Positions 20,749-28,274 of a DNA stretch of 29,595 nt are shown here, piece by piece (the first letter of the stretch is position 1; every line of letters starts with the position of its first letter). The stretch covers positions 1 through 29,595 of the IMG/VR virus record IMGVR_UViG_3300046001_006535. The stretch is one strand, 5' to 3'. This DNA comes from a virus. The position numbers and the translations under genes were made by a program. The notes beneath the pieces were generated by a model, which searched no databases, was not told where the DNA came from, and worked only from the letters and a program-made list of their open reading frames with translations.

Positions 20749-20936
20749 GGTTTTGGGGTGCGTTTGGTAATTTCGGCCTTGAGGTAGATGCAGAGGTCGA
20801 GGCTTTCCTCGTAGGCGTGTTGCAGCATATCGTCGGGCGACTCTGCGACCGTCCGGCCATACTTGAGGATGCCCAGACGCTGGCGGGCCGCGATGTCGGC
20901 GCAGACGAGTTGTTCAATTCCGGTGGGTTCGTTCAT
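20745..20936 (-). CDS. 63-aa small phage protein, MazG-like helix fragment
   Basis: The sequence RQRLGILKYGRTVAESPDDM followed by LQHAYEESLDLCIYLKAEIT is widespread in phages, where 'K-Y-G-x-x-V…L-x-H-A-x-E-E-x-L-D-x-x-Y-L' typifies small proteins related to all-alpha NTP pyrophosphatases. Here it is very short, and only the E-E-x-x-D part of a metal site is present, so it may be a helper rather than an enzyme. It overlaps the 79-aa gene and follows an A-rich leader. Confidence 0.65.
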   Translation of the reverse strand: MNEPTGIEQLVCADIAARQRLGILKYGRTVAESPDDMLQHAYEESLDLCIYLKAEITKRTPKP

Positions 20937-20943
20937 GTTGATT

Positions 20944-21207
20944 TTATTCAGCTAATTTGCATTTCCCAATACTCACCCGCTTATTGACCACGTTGAATCC
21001 CATCTCTAATGCGGCACGGATGAAAGTATCTTCCCGGATATAAACATGGCCTCCTGTGTTTTGAGTCCATTCCTCCACCCGGTGTTTCATGGAGTAGGTG
21101 CCGCGAGTTGGCGTTTTGATTTTTGGCACAAGCGACAGCCATGCCTTGCAGGCATCAAAAGCAGCAGATTCATGGGCTGGCGAAAAGTATGGATTTGGTT
21201 TGGTCAT
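20944..21207 (-). CDS. 87-aa hypothetical protein
   Basis: Starts MTKPNPYFSPAHESAAFDAC. A helix (ACKAWLSLVPKIK) is followed by a central KHRVEEWTQNTGGHVYIRED and a C-terminal helix-strand (FIRAALEMGFNVVNKRVSI) ending in a Lys/Cys tail. The middle-to-end ('GHVYIREDTFIRAALEMGF') reads like a small nucleic-acid-binding or regulatory fold, but it is not recognised. It lies between the primase-helicase and the 63-aa gene. Confidence 0.6.
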   Translation of the reverse strand: MTKPNPYFSPAHESAAFDACKAWLSLVPKIKTPTRGTYSMKHRVEEWTQNTGGHVYIREDTFIRAALEMGFNVVNKRVSIGKCKLAE

Positions 21208-21232
21208 GTTGGGGTTGTGTTTGGGGTGATTT

Positions 21233-23074
21233 TTATGGGTGGCGGGATTTCCATTTAGGATCCGGTTTCGGGGGCTGTGGCGGGGGGCGTTTCTTCGCCT
21301 CTTTGTAGGTCAGACGGCGCGGGTCGAAGTCTAGGTAGAAGGTCCCGGTCCATCCTGATTCCCGCTGTTTCTCCACGGTAATTTCGGTATCGTGCATTGC
21401 CCCCATCACCTCCGGGTCTCCTTCTCCTGACTTTTCCATATCCCACTTTTCCTGATTTCGGGCAATCCCGACGATGTTGTCGGCGTTGTTCCCGATCAGG
21501 CTTGATCCTTTGATGTCCGATGTTCCCGCCCGCTGGCCTGCCGCCATCTTGCGGGGGTGGGCGACCAAGTGAATATGGGTTCCGGTTTCCTTGGCAAAGT
21601 TGGCCAATTTGTTCATGAACTCGCCCTGCGCCGGAGCGTTCTCTTCCAGTCCTGCCACCCGCATCAGTGAATCAATGATAAAGTGGGTTGCCCCAAATCG
21701 GCGGAAGCTGAAATCCATCATCCGGAATAGCTCCTCAGACTCGATGTAGCCCACCCGGTCAGCGAAGCAGAACTTGTCCCCAAACTCCATCAGCCAACTT
21801 GTAAACAGATCTGGCGTGATGTCGTTTTTGTTGTAGCCTGACACACCCCAGAACGCGGTTCCTGTCTTTCGCAGTACTGTCTCGGCCTTCAACTCCATGG
21901 ATGCCACGAACGTCACAAGATACGCCTGAGAGAGACACGTAGAGAGGTAGGCGAGGAAGGTGCTTTTCCCGTTTCCTGATACCCCGGTCCAGAGCGTCAC
22001 CTCGCCATCCCGGAAGTATAGCCCCGCCTCATCGGTCCACCCTTTGTTGAAAATCGGAATCGTGGGCGGCATTGGCTTCACCGCCACCTCTGCCATCAGC
22101 CGCTTGTGAAGCTGGATGCCGGTCAGCACTCCGGGGAGTGATGGAGCTTTCGCTCCTGATACCCATTCCCGCGCATCTGCTGCGGTTCTCCCGGCTTGTA
22201 GCGCCTCGTTGGCGTCCTTGTGCGGGATGCACACCAGATGGCACCTATGCGGACCTAATCGCTTGATGGCTTTCTCTGCGTTTGCCTGCCCCGCTTCATC
22301 AGAGTCGAAGGCGATCAGGATTTTGTCGAATATAGCGAGGTTGTCCCACTCGTAATTGATCCATGTTTGACCAGACCCTGCCGGGATGGACAGGGATGGG
22401 ATTCCCCATTGGTGCCAGGTCATGGCGTCAATCTGCCCCTCGGACAGCAACACCGTCCGTGACTGGTAGGCTGATTCCGGTAATGCCTGCCAGCCGAACA
22501 GGCAGGGAGCGCAATCCGTATCCTGCCACACTTTCTTTTTCTCCCCCTCTTCCGGGATGGTGCGGTAGCTCCGGTTCGCCAGTTCCCCGGTAGGATCGTA
22601 GCAGGGGAACACCAACGAGCGTTGGTGCGTGACGACGTTGAATGCGGTGATGATTTCCGGATCCAGCTTCCGGGTCTGCGTGAGGAAAGCGAACGCCTTG
22701 CCGTCCTTCCGGGGAGCGAGAGCTTCCTTTTCCGGAGGTTTCGCGTAAACCCGTGGTGCAGCCGACATTACCCCGTCAGTGATTCCGAGATAATCTTTTA
22801 CCTGCCTGAATGCGTCGGCGCGGCTGGCGTTCCGGGATATCCTCCAGAGGTCGATCAGGTCGCCGTGCTCATCGGACGCCCAATCCCGCCAGCATCCTGC
22901 GTGAGCGCCGGACAGGTGGACCTTGAGGCTGTCACCTTCGCCGCCCTGCACATCGCTGGCCCACCATTCGGATTTCACCATGCGCCCGCCAGGCAGGAGC
23001 ATCTGACAGACGGATTCCGCCCGGTCCGTCAGACGCCGGGAAATCTCTGCCGCTGTGATTTGGTTCTGGATCAT
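21233..23074 (-). CDS. TOPRIM primase-DnaB helicase fusion
   Basis: A 613-aa replicative enzyme that makes primers and unwinds DNA, of the T7 gp4 type. The TOPRIM primase shows LLSEGQIDAM (E212, D216) and ILIAFDSDEAG (D257, D259). The helicase shows Walker A GVSGNGKST (364-372), Walker B FIIDSL (D468) and a histidine motif HIHLVAHPRK (500-509). The N-terminal part has the RDWASDEHGDLIDL primase element but no CxxC zinc pairs (only C23 and C61 in the first 65 residues). The start at 23074 overlaps the loader gene by 4 bases; an upstream start is unlikely. It probably acts at the phage fork with SSB. Confidence 0.9.
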   Translation of the reverse strand: MIQNQITAAEISRRLTDRAESVCQMLLPGGRMVKSEWWASDVQGGEGDSLKVHLSGAHAGCWRDWASDEHGDLIDLWRISRNASRADAFRQVKDYLGITDGVMSAAPRVYAKPPEKEALAPRKDGKAFAFLTQTRKLDPEIITAFNVVTHQRSLVFPCYDPTGELANRSYRTIPEEGEKKKVWQDTDCAPCLFGWQALPESAYQSRTVLLSEGQIDAMTWHQWGIPSLSIPAGSGQTWINYEWDNLAIFDKILIAFDSDEAGQANAEKAIKRLGPHRCHLVCIPHKDANEALQAGRTAADAREWVSGAKAPSLPGVLTGIQLHKRLMAEVAVKPMPPTIPIFNKGWTDEAGLYFRDGEVTLWTGVSGNGKSTFLAYLSTCLSQAYLVTFVASMELKAETVLRKTGTAFWGVSGYNKNDITPDLFTSWLMEFGDKFCFADRVGYIESEELFRMMDFSFRRFGATHFIIDSLMRVAGLEENAPAQGEFMNKLANFAKETGTHIHLVAHPRKMAAGQRAGTSDIKGSSLIGNNADNIVGIARNQEKWDMEKSGEGDPEVMGAMHDTEITVEKQRESGWTGTFYLDFDPRRLTYKEAKKRPPPQPPKPDPKWKSRHP

Positions 23075-23922
23075 GCTGGTGCTCCGCATTTTTCCAGCAA
23101 ACGGCGGGAACGTTCGACGGCTTCGTCATCCCCGCCCATGGAGCGGATCATCTCCTCCTGGGTGAACTCGCGGCCTTCGTTTTCGATGTAGGTGGTCGGG
23201 CCGGTCGATGCCCTGGCGAACGATCCCAGGAAGTCATCAGCCCGTTCAATCTCGGTCTGCCAGTTGTTCAGCAGGGTGATGGTGTCCTTCCGGTGATACC
23301 CCCACCCGGCCTCTCTTGCCTTGGCAAAAAGGGCTATGTCCCGGACGGCATCCTCTTCCGTGAGTTTCAGTTTCCGGTATGCCGTCAGTTCCTTGTCGGT
23401 CCATGCTGTTGTTTTCTTCCTGCCGATTTGCGTAAAGGCATGCAGCACAGAATCAGGGATTCCCTTTTTCCTCCCCGAAGGGGTTAAAGAGTTCTCTTCT
23501 TTCTTTCCATTCTCTTCTCTTCCTTCTTCGCAGGGAGGCGTCAGGTTGGCGTCAGTCACCTGACGCCTAGGTGCGCCCAAATGACATTCTGTCGTAAGTG
23601 GTTGAATCCAACCGACTTCCAGTAATTTAGGAATAGCATATTCAAACCATTTCAAGTCCCCGCGTGTCTTTAAGGAAATTGCCCGAAGTGACATCGGGGT
23701 GCCATCATCTCGCACCAGACTGCCACGCGGATGGCACTTGGATGCCACTTGGACTATGAGAATCCAAGCCGCGAAAATCTCCGCAGCCCGAGTATCCGCC
23801 ATGATTAATGAATACCCCTCCCCGTCATGACGGTTGGGAACAGACACCCAATGCAGTCGCTCCACCTGTCGGGAACGGTTGTTCTCGTAGTGCTTATCCC
23901 ATTCGATTATTTGGTAGCTCAT
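23071..23922 (-). CDS. replication initiator/helicase-loader-like protein
   Basis: A 283-aa protein. The N-terminal ~110 residues look like a winged-helix DNA-binding domain (RLHWVSVPNRHDGEGYSLIM; AISLKTRGDLKWFEYAIPKL; LEVGWIQPL). A charged linker follows (EEGREENGKKEENSLTPSGR), then a helical C-terminal part (AFTQIGRKKTTAWTDKELTA; ERADDFLGSFARAS) ending in short helices. Such DnaT/DnaD-like proteins precede the helicase in many phages and load it at the origin. The stop overlaps the primase-helicase start by 4 bases. No origin was recognised in this gene. Confidence 0.7.
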   Translation of the reverse strand: MSYQIIEWDKHYENNRSRQVERLHWVSVPNRHDGEGYSLIMADTRAAEIFAAWILIVQVASKCHPRGSLVRDDGTPMSLRAISLKTRGDLKWFEYAIPKLLEVGWIQPLTTECHLGAPRRQVTDANLTPPCEEGREENGKKEENSLTPSGRKKGIPDSVLHAFTQIGRKKTTAWTDKELTAYRKLKLTEEDAVRDIALFAKAREAGWGYHRKDTITLLNNWQTEIERADDFLGSFARASTGPTTYIENEGREFTQEEMIRSMGGDDEAVERSRRLLEKCGAPA

Positions 23923-24254
23923 GGTTCAAATTCAGTGGAGGCGAAAAATGCGTAAATCGGTTGGTCCATCATTTCAGGGATGGACTTCTGCCGAAGGAGT
24001 TCAGCGACGTTGCTGAGAATCTTCTGTTCGATGGCCTGCCGCTCCTCATGACAGAGAGGGCAGAGAGACATCACCAGCGCCCGTGGATACTCCCATGGCA
24101 GGCGACCTGTCTCGTAGTGGACGTGGTGGACTTCGAGATTGCAGCCGGGGCCTTGTTCCCGCCCGCATTCTTCGCACTTCCAGAGAGCCTCCACTTTGAT
24201 CCTGTGGGAGAACTCCTTCCACTGAGGCACGCTCAGTTTTTGAGCGTAGGACAT
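23919..24254 (-). CDS. HNH endonuclease-like protein
   Basis: The start is taken at MSYAQKLSVPQWKEFSHRIK (24254), which begins the conserved family pattern; an ATG at 24380 would add a Pro/Ser/Gly-rich segment that looks non-conserved. The chain shows CEECG (C27, C30), EVHHVHYETG (H43, H44) and LCPLCHEER (C65, C68, H69), the zinc and HNH positions. 'R-P/L-W-E-Y-P' follows the His pair, as in the family. The role could be nicking at packaging or at recombination intermediates; family members near terminases support packaging, but here it sits among replication genes. Confidence 0.75.
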   Translation of the reverse strand: MSYAQKLSVPQWKEFSHRIKVEALWKCEECGREQGPGCNLEVHHVHYETGRLPWEYPRALVMSLCPLCHEERQAIEQKILSNVAELLRQKSIPEMMDQPIYAFFASTEFEP

Positions 24255-24470
24255 TGTATGCCATTTTTGGCGATAGGCTGTTCCATACGAAGAAACCGCC
24301 GATCCGCTCCCCTCTCTGGACCCGACCGGAAAACCCGAAACGGAAGAAGGAAGCGGATGGGCGGTTTGGTTCGTTTTCATGCGGGTTTATTTCTATGAAT
24401 CGCCGGGGTCCAGTCGGCAGCTACGTTGTAGCCGTGGTCAGGATGCGGAGGCTCCCGGTGGAATCAAATG
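24255..24470 (-). other. 216-base spacer before the HNH gene
   Basis: No independent gene is supported here. The frame from the ATG at 24380 would extend the HNH protein at its N-terminus with ~42 low-complexity residues and cannot be excluded. No promoter boxes, terminator or repeats were recognised. This is the longest space without a firm gene in the window. Confidence 0.4.
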
Positions 24471-24779
24471 CTAGGTTTGATTATTTTTCAGATGCGGTGT
24501 TTTGATTTGAGAAACAATAGCAAGCCACTTGTGTGCGGTCTTCTGACAGACCCCGTGTTCCTCCATAATACGAGCAACCTTGGTCCCGGCCCTGATGCCC
24601 TTGGGGACGCCATAGCGTGCTCTGCTCGGCGGCTGCTTGACTGCCACATGCCAGCGGCGTGCGACCGAGAAGGCGACCCCGTAAAAGGCGGCGGTATGCG
24701 AGACGCGCAGCAATGGGGTAAACCCTTCTGGCAGTGGAGTGCGGGGACGGCCACGCACCGGCTTGCGTTGACGTGTCAT
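24471..24779 (-). CDS. tandem-HTH protein 2
   Basis: Starts MTRQRKPVRGRPRTPLPEGF (ATG at 24779), overlapping the next gene upstream by 4 bases. It has an AT-hook-like GRPR segment (10-13), then a first HTH-like unit SHTAAFYGVAFSVARRWHVA (27-46), and a second TKVARIMEEHGVCQKTAHKW (66-85). The linker 'GRPRxPxPxxFTPxL' and the 'A-x-x-Y-G-V-A-x-x-V-A-x-W' unit also occur in the neighbouring protein 24776-25189, so the two come from duplication of a module. Site-specific DNA binding is inferred. Not assigned to a named family. Confidence 0.65.
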   Translation of the reverse strand: MTRQRKPVRGRPRTPLPEGFTPLLRVSHTAAFYGVAFSVARRWHVAVKQPPSRARYGVPKGIRAGTKVARIMEEHGVCQKTAHKWLAIVSQIKTPHLKNNQT

Positions 24780-25189
24780 GCTTGGGTAAGCCTGAGTTGA
24801 CGGAGCCACACCGAGACGGTGCCTGGAGCGACTCCGTATTTTTTGGCGGTGGCTAATTGATTGATTTTTGGACGGCTCACCAAAACAGGAGTGAAGTCTT
24901 GGGGAATTGGTTTACGGGGCCTGCCTTTGCTGGTTTTTGGGACTCCGTAGACCTTGTGCCACCAAGCGGCGACGTGCACGGCGACTCCGTATTTATCGGC
25001 GGTCCCTTGCATGGTGGGTCCGGGGGAAAAGCCGGGAGGTGGGTCGAAGCGCACCCCCTTGTTGGAGATACCAGTGTGCTCAACGCGCAACTGCCCTATG
25101 CGCCACCGGCAGACTCCGGCTTTTTCGGCAATGTCCGTGTCTTTCTGATTCCAGTCGATACGTTTGGTCCAGTCTTTGGTTTGTTTCAT
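24776..25189 (-). CDS. tandem-HTH protein 1
   Basis: The 137-aa protein starting MKQTKDWTKRIDWNQKDTDI has three HTH-like units: KDTDIAEKAGVCRWRIGQLR (16-35), TADKYGVAVHVAAWWHKVYG (63-82) and ATAKKYGVAPGTVSVWLRQL (113-132), joined by Pro-rich linkers and one KGRPRKPIPQDFTPVL (88-103). Each unit has the 'A-x-x-Y/A-G-V-x-x-x-x-V' core of a short DNA-recognition helix. The next gene carries two more. Multiple half-sites in tandem suggest binding to an extended or repeated DNA sequence. The leader of this gene is A/C-rich and lies 30 bases from a copy of the CTCAAA-like motif. Confidence 0.65.
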   Translation of the reverse strand: MKQTKDWTKRIDWNQKDTDIAEKAGVCRWRIGQLRVEHTGISNKGVRFDPPPGFSPGPTMQGTADKYGVAVHVAAWWHKVYGVPKTSKGRPRKPIPQDFTPVLVSRPKINQLATAKKYGVAPGTVSVWLRQLRLTQA

Positions 25190-25224
25190 GATGTGTTTTG
25201 TTTGGATGTGACGATTTGAGAAAA

Positions 25225-25569
25225 TTAAAGGGGTGAGACGCTGTCCCGGTGGCGCCAGAGTGAGTCCAAATCTTCTGGGGCCACGTCCAAGATGCCGGAC
25301 AGTTCGAGGTCGCCCTTCCGATGGATCCACCTTCCGTGGTAGCACCGGACCTCGAGCACCCGCCGCTCGTCTGCTGTGTAGCTGCTGAGTCTCCTCTTAC
25401 TGGCAGTCCGGCGTTTTGCGTCGGTCTCCCACTTCTTCCGCAGGCCCCTGATGGCCGGGGAATCTTGGAGGGTGGTGACGATGGTTACCGGAGGCGGTTC
25501 GGCTTCCCGGTAGACTTTTGGGCTACCGGGGAGGCTGCGGTTGGTGAGATACTTTGTGGGGATGGTCAT
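25225..25569 (-). CDS. 114-aa hypothetical protein
   Basis: Starts MTIPTKYLTNRSLPGSPKVY (ATG at 25569), overlapping the RuvC-like gene by 4 bases. A Pro-rich N-terminus is followed by a basic helical region (RGLRKKWETDAKRRTASKRR) and a charged helix (YTADERRVLEVRCYHGRWIH). The end DLELSGILDVAPEDLDSLWR is acidic/helical. Strong positive charge in the middle suggests nucleic-acid binding. It follows the resolvase gene and precedes the tandem-HTH gene; function unknown. Confidence 0.6.
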   Translation of the reverse strand: MTIPTKYLTNRSLPGSPKVYREAEPPPVTIVTTLQDSPAIRGLRKKWETDAKRRTASKRRLSSYTADERRVLEVRCYHGRWIHRKGDLELSGILDVAPEDLDSLWRHRDSVSPL

Positions 25570-26174
25570 GAGGGAGGGAGAGGGGGGTGTTTTGAGGTAA
25601 GGTGTGACGAATTGCGGCACAGTCCCCAGTGGGCGATGAGCGCGGCATCGATGAAACCGGTGTCTGGCTTGCTGCACCGCGGGGTCCGCAGCCAGTCCTG
25701 ATCCGGCCAGAGTCCGCGGGCGAGACGCTCGGCGTAGGCTTTGGTCTGACCGGTCGGCACTTTCCCAAGGAGAGGTCCTTGCCAAGTGTGGGACTGGATG
25801 CGGTGGGTGCAGCCGTGCAGGCCCAGCAGTTCGATGACTGCCATGATCTTCCCGTCGCTGTGCGCCATGGATTTCATGACGCTGGCCATGTCGGCATGAT
25901 CCGGGCAACTCTCAAAGTAAATGCTGGTGATCTTGTTGACCCCGATACCGACAAGGATGGCTTTCAGGGCCACGGCGTCGATCTCGTTGACGTCCGGGCG
26001 TTTGACCTTGCCCTTCTTGACCTTGCCAACGGCCAGCCTGGCGGAGATTTCCCGGTGGGCCAGCACGGCCCGCATCACCGGCAGCGCGATGAGATCAGCG
26101 ATGGGAAGACCGGGAACCTCCGACAGGACGGCGAGTGCGCCGGAGAGGCCATTGTCAATTCCGACGATACACAT
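25566..26174 (-). CDS. RuvC-like Holliday-junction resolvase
   Basis: A 202-aa nuclease that probably resolves branched DNA before packaging. The RNase-H-like fold is marked by a first Asp in IVGIDNGLSGALAVL (D7), a Glu after a strand in ITSIYFESCPDHADMASVM (E88), and C-terminal acids in KPDTGFIDAALIAHWG (D171, D176). These match the four metal-binding acids of RuvC-like resolvases. It overlaps the 114-aa gene and is near the Bet/exonuclease pair, in line with a recombination cluster. Start at the ATG at 26174; a longer upstream start is not supported. Confidence 0.82.
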   Translation of the reverse strand: MCIVGIDNGLSGALAVLSEVPGLPIADLIALPVMRAVLAHREISARLAVGKVKKGKVKRPDVNEIDAVALKAILVGIGVNKITSIYFESCPDHADMASVMKSMAHSDGKIMAVIELLGLHGCTHRIQSHTWQGPLLGKVPTGQTKAYAERLARGLWPDQDWLRTPRCSKPDTGFIDAALIAHWGLCRNSSHLTSKHPPLPPS

Positions 26175-26185
26175 GGTGGCTTGGA

Positions 26186-26392
26186 TTATTGTTCGGCGAC
26201 CGCAGGATTCTGTTCTGCCTCTTTTTCCAGAATGTCGGTGAACCGGAAGCGAACACATCGTTTTCCGAGTTCATACCACGGTATTTCTTTTGCATATCTC
26301 ATCCGGTTAATGAACTGGGTGCCTACTCCCCACCTTGTGGCGAGTTGCTTTGTGGTGATGAAGACTGGGTCTTGGTTTTGTTTGGGTGTCAT
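26186..26392 (-). CDS. MerR/excisionase-type HTH protein
   Basis: The 68-aa protein MTPKQNQDPVFITTKQLATR contains the pattern FITTKQLATRWGVGTQFINR followed by YELGKRCVRFRFTDI, the HTH_17 (MerR-like/Xis-like) layout in which 'T-x-x-x-L-A-x-x-x-G-V' is followed by a 'G-x-x-x-R-F-x' wing. These small proteins bind DNA in excision, conjugation or replication control. In phages they serve as excisionases or early regulators; no integrase is seen in this window, so excision cannot be assumed. It lies just before the resolvase gene. Confidence 0.78.
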   Translation of the reverse strand: MTPKQNQDPVFITTKQLATRWGVGTQFINRMRYAKEIPWYELGKRCVRFRFTDILEKEAEQNPAVAEQ

Positions 26393-26512
26393 GGTGGTTG
26401 GGTTGGTTGGGAAATTAGGTGGGCGCTCCGTGGATAGGAACTGACGCGCCCGGATCAGCCAATTAGGGTGCAGAAACCCTTCCCGATGCTCTCACGGTTT
26501 ACAGGGTGGTAA
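26393..26512 (-). other. 120-base spacer after the exonuclease gene
   Basis: No gene is supported here. In minus sense the part next to the HTH start is A/C-rich (CCCAACCAACCCAACCACC), as with other leaders. An AAGGGTTTCTGCACCCT-like imperfect inverted repeat lies near 26465-26482 but is weak. No terminator is recognised. Confidence 0.3.
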
Positions 26513-27163
26513 TTATGATGCGAGGTCAGGCCGCAGCTTCTTGACGACCTCCGGGCGGGTCTGGGCGTAGAGGATGCGGAAGTCATCCCAAGCATTGGCC
26601 ACCTTCTCGGTGTATTCATCCCGCCGGACGACCACATGCATTGGCTCCAGCGACGGGAACGATGACCAGAAGTGCCAAGTATCTAGGCCAGAGACGTAGA
26701 GTGAGGTGTGGACCTGCGCCCGGTATTCATCGGGCAGCACTCCGGCCATCTGGTATTTGGCATGGGTGGTGGACATTGGGTTTTTCATTTCCAGCCCCGC
26801 GATGTATTCCCCGCTCGGACCACGAATCATGCCGTCCGGCGAGGCGCCGATGAGTAGGTCATTGGTTGTCATGAATCCAAGCTCCTCGACGACAAGACCG
26901 GTCCGCTCGGTAAAAGCCAGCCGGGATGCCTCTTCACGCTCATTCCCAATGTCGGTGTGAGCGTTCCCGATGAATTTCACCGGGTCAGGATTCTCGTCAA
27001 ACAAAGTGGCGGTAGCCAGTTCCACTGCGTAGTCGTAGGCGGACTTGGAGAGGTCTCCTTTGACGGCGGTGATGACCCGGTGGGCGTTCGACGCCGTGGC
27101 CCGGATCCGCCGCATCTTCTCCCATGCCTCGCTTCGTTGGATGATGTCGGGGAAGGGGATCAT
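26513..27163 (-). CDS. YqaJ/lambda-type exonuclease
   Basis: A 216-aa exonuclease that probably chews one strand from double-strand ends so the Bet protein can anneal it. Family motifs are visible: RIRATASNAHRVI (17-31), NEREEASRLAFTERTG, LIGASPDGMI (D110), GLEMKNPMSTT with E125-x-K127, and YRAQVHTSLYV (Q150). This is the canonical YqaJ/lambda-exo acid/lysine set. It is the only gene in this window with a strong Shine-Dalgarno sequence before an ATG. The Bet homologue is three genes upstream, a typical pairing. Confidence 0.87.
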   Translation of the reverse strand: MIPFPDIIQRSEAWEKMRRIRATASNAHRVITAVKGDLSKSAYDYAVELATATLFDENPDPVKFIGNAHTDIGNEREEASRLAFTERTGLVVEELGFMTTNDLLIGASPDGMIRGPSGEYIAGLEMKNPMSTTHAKYQMAGVLPDEYRAQVHTSLYVSGLDTWHFWSSFPSLEPMHVVVRRDEYTEKVANAWDDFRILYAQTRPEVVKKLRPDLAS

Positions 27164-27369
27164 GATTGGACCTCCTTCCGGGCAGCGATCATGGCGTCTG
27201 CTGCTTCGTAGGCCCGTTTTGCAATTCCTTTTACAGGGTAACCGATTGGGCAGGATCCAGCCAAAGCCTGACCTGCGAACCAGTCGCGGAGAGTCATGCC
27301 GGTGTACGCGCACCCATGTGCGTCGTTGTTGGGGTATGCTGGCCCTCCGTTGTCGATTGGGGCGCTCAT
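27160..27369 (-). CDS. 69-aa conserved phage protein
   Basis: Starts MSAPIDNGGPAYPNNDAHGC and contains YTGMTLRDWFAGQALAGSCP, a segment seen in many phage genomes ('G-M-T-L-R-D-W-F-A-G-Q-A-L'), then a helix IAKRAYEAADAMIAARKEV. Its function is not known in any phage that I can name. It overlaps the 71-aa gene by one base and the exonuclease by 4 bases, so it is co-translated with the recombination genes. Confidence 0.75.
   Translation of the reverse strand: MSAPIDNGGPAYPNNDAHGCAYTGMTLRDWFAGQALAGSCPIGYPVKGIAKRAYEAADAMIAARKEVQS
27171..27179 (-). promoter_or_regulatory. strong Shine-Dalgarno sequence of the exonuclease gene
   Basis: GGAAGGAGG ends 7 bases before the ATG at 27163. Most other genes in this window have A/C-rich leaders without such a site. 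Confidence 0.8.
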
Positions 27370-27584
27370 TACTTGTCCCTCCGTTCCATCGGATAGGATT
27401 CCAGCTTCTTGCCCCAGTTTACGAGCAGTCGATGGCTACCATCGACAACGGATGAGACGATTGCGAAATCATTTTTCATTCCGTAGACTTTTACATGGCC
27501 CCCGAGTCCGTCTGAATGCAGGCGGACACGGGAGGCCCAAATGGAGTGGGGCGAAGGAAAGCAGGGTGGGTAATACACGGTCAT
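27369..27584 (-). CDS. 71-aa hypothetical protein in recombination operon
   Basis: Starts MTVYYPPCFPSPHSIWASRV at the ATG at 27584; a longer frame continues upstream inside bet and is rejected because the 4-base overlap fits the operon. The chain reads as short strands (VRLHSDGLGGHVKVYGMKND; FAIVSSVVDGSHRLLVNWG) with basic residues at the end (KKLESYPMERRDK). Its stop TAA shares one base with the next ATG. Between Bet and exonuclease it may be a recombination accessory. Unrecognised. Confidence 0.6.
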   Translation of the reverse strand: MTVYYPPCFPSPHSIWASRVRLHSDGLGGHVKVYGMKNDFAIVSSVVDGSHRLLVNWGKKLESYPMERRDK

Positions 27585-28264
27585 GCGGCACCTCCTTCTG
27601 CGTCGATGTAGTCCTGCTCGTCGGCGCCCCAGTCTTCCACTTTGGCAGGGGCAGGGGCGGGGGCAGGAAGCTGGAATGGGTCCAGCGGCACGGACCGTGC
27701 GGCTTTGATCTCCCGGCCCTGCACAGTGCGCTCGGCGATGTCCCGGCCCTCGTCCTCGTCGTGGATGCCGCTGAACCCAAAGGCGATCCGGCTGCACTGT
27801 ATGATGGCTTTGTGGCGAAGCATCCGATGCTCCATCTTCCAGGGTTCGGTGTTCCGTTTGCACTCTGAGAGGTATTCCGTGGCGACCGTGGGATGCTGCC
27901 GGTCCTTCCGGTAGATTTTACAGGTGCAGGAGAGCAGGGCGCCATGCTCGTTGGAGTCGTAGCTGGTCTCGATGCCATCCAGTTGCGGGTGGTCATTGGC
28001 CATGCGGAGCCAGCCATCGATGGAGACCACTGGCACGATGCCGCCACCTTTGGCAGGGAAGGCGTAAATCTCTTTGAGCAGTGGGGATAGCCCGTAGGTA
28101 TTGGCGACGACGACGAGTGCGAGTAGCTCATCGTTTGAGGCACCCTTGAACACGGTGCTTTTCAGCGTGGACAACAGTTTGTCCGGATCAACGCTCATCC
28201 GTCCGGCCATGATGGAGAGAGCGGAGACAGGCTTTGCGGTGGGTAATGCTAGTTCTTGTGACAT
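27581..28264 (-). CDS. bet: Bet/RecT-family annealing protein
   Basis: A 227-aa strand-annealing protein. It carries the family order: an N-terminal helix, STLKSTVFKGASNDELLALV, VANTYGLSPLLKEIYAFPAK, GGIVPVVSIDGWLRMANDHP, and then KDRQHPTVATEYLSECKR, with WKMEHRMLRHKAIIQCSRIA and FGFSGIHDEDE. These match Bet-like recombinases (lambda Bet/RecT group), where 'C-x-x-T…G-L-x-P…Y-A-F-P-A-K' and 'P-V-V-x-x-D-G-W' are typical. The C-terminus has a Pro-rich linker and an acidic end. It works with the YqaJ exonuclease and SSB. The gene symbol is by family. Confidence 0.88.
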   Translation of the reverse strand: MSQELALPTAKPVSALSIMAGRMSVDPDKLLSTLKSTVFKGASNDELLALVVVANTYGLSPLLKEIYAFPAKGGGIVPVVSIDGWLRMANDHPQLDGIETSYDSNEHGALLSCTCKIYRKDRQHPTVATEYLSECKRNTEPWKMEHRMLRHKAIIQCSRIAFGFSGIHDEDEGRDIAERTVQGREIKAARSVPLDPFQLPAPAPAPAKVEDWGADEQDYIDAEGGAA

Positions 28265-28274
28265 GGGATGGTGA

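Noticed and set aside
23919-24380. 153-aa version of the HNH protein
   Set aside because: The extra 42 residues are low-complexity Ser/Pro/Gly; the conserved family start MSYAQKL is at 24254. Not fully excluded.
25629-26444. Plus-strand frame of 271 codons
   Set aside because: Antisense to the RuvC-like and MerR-like genes, whose catalytic and HTH motifs are recognisable.
26465-26482. Weak inverted repeat AAGGGT...ACCCT as terminator
   Set aside because: Short, mismatched stem and no T-run in the minus direction.
27369-27863. 164-aa version of the 71-aa gene
   Set aside because: The upstream part is a shifted reading of bet; the ATG at 27584 gives the standard 4-base overlap.
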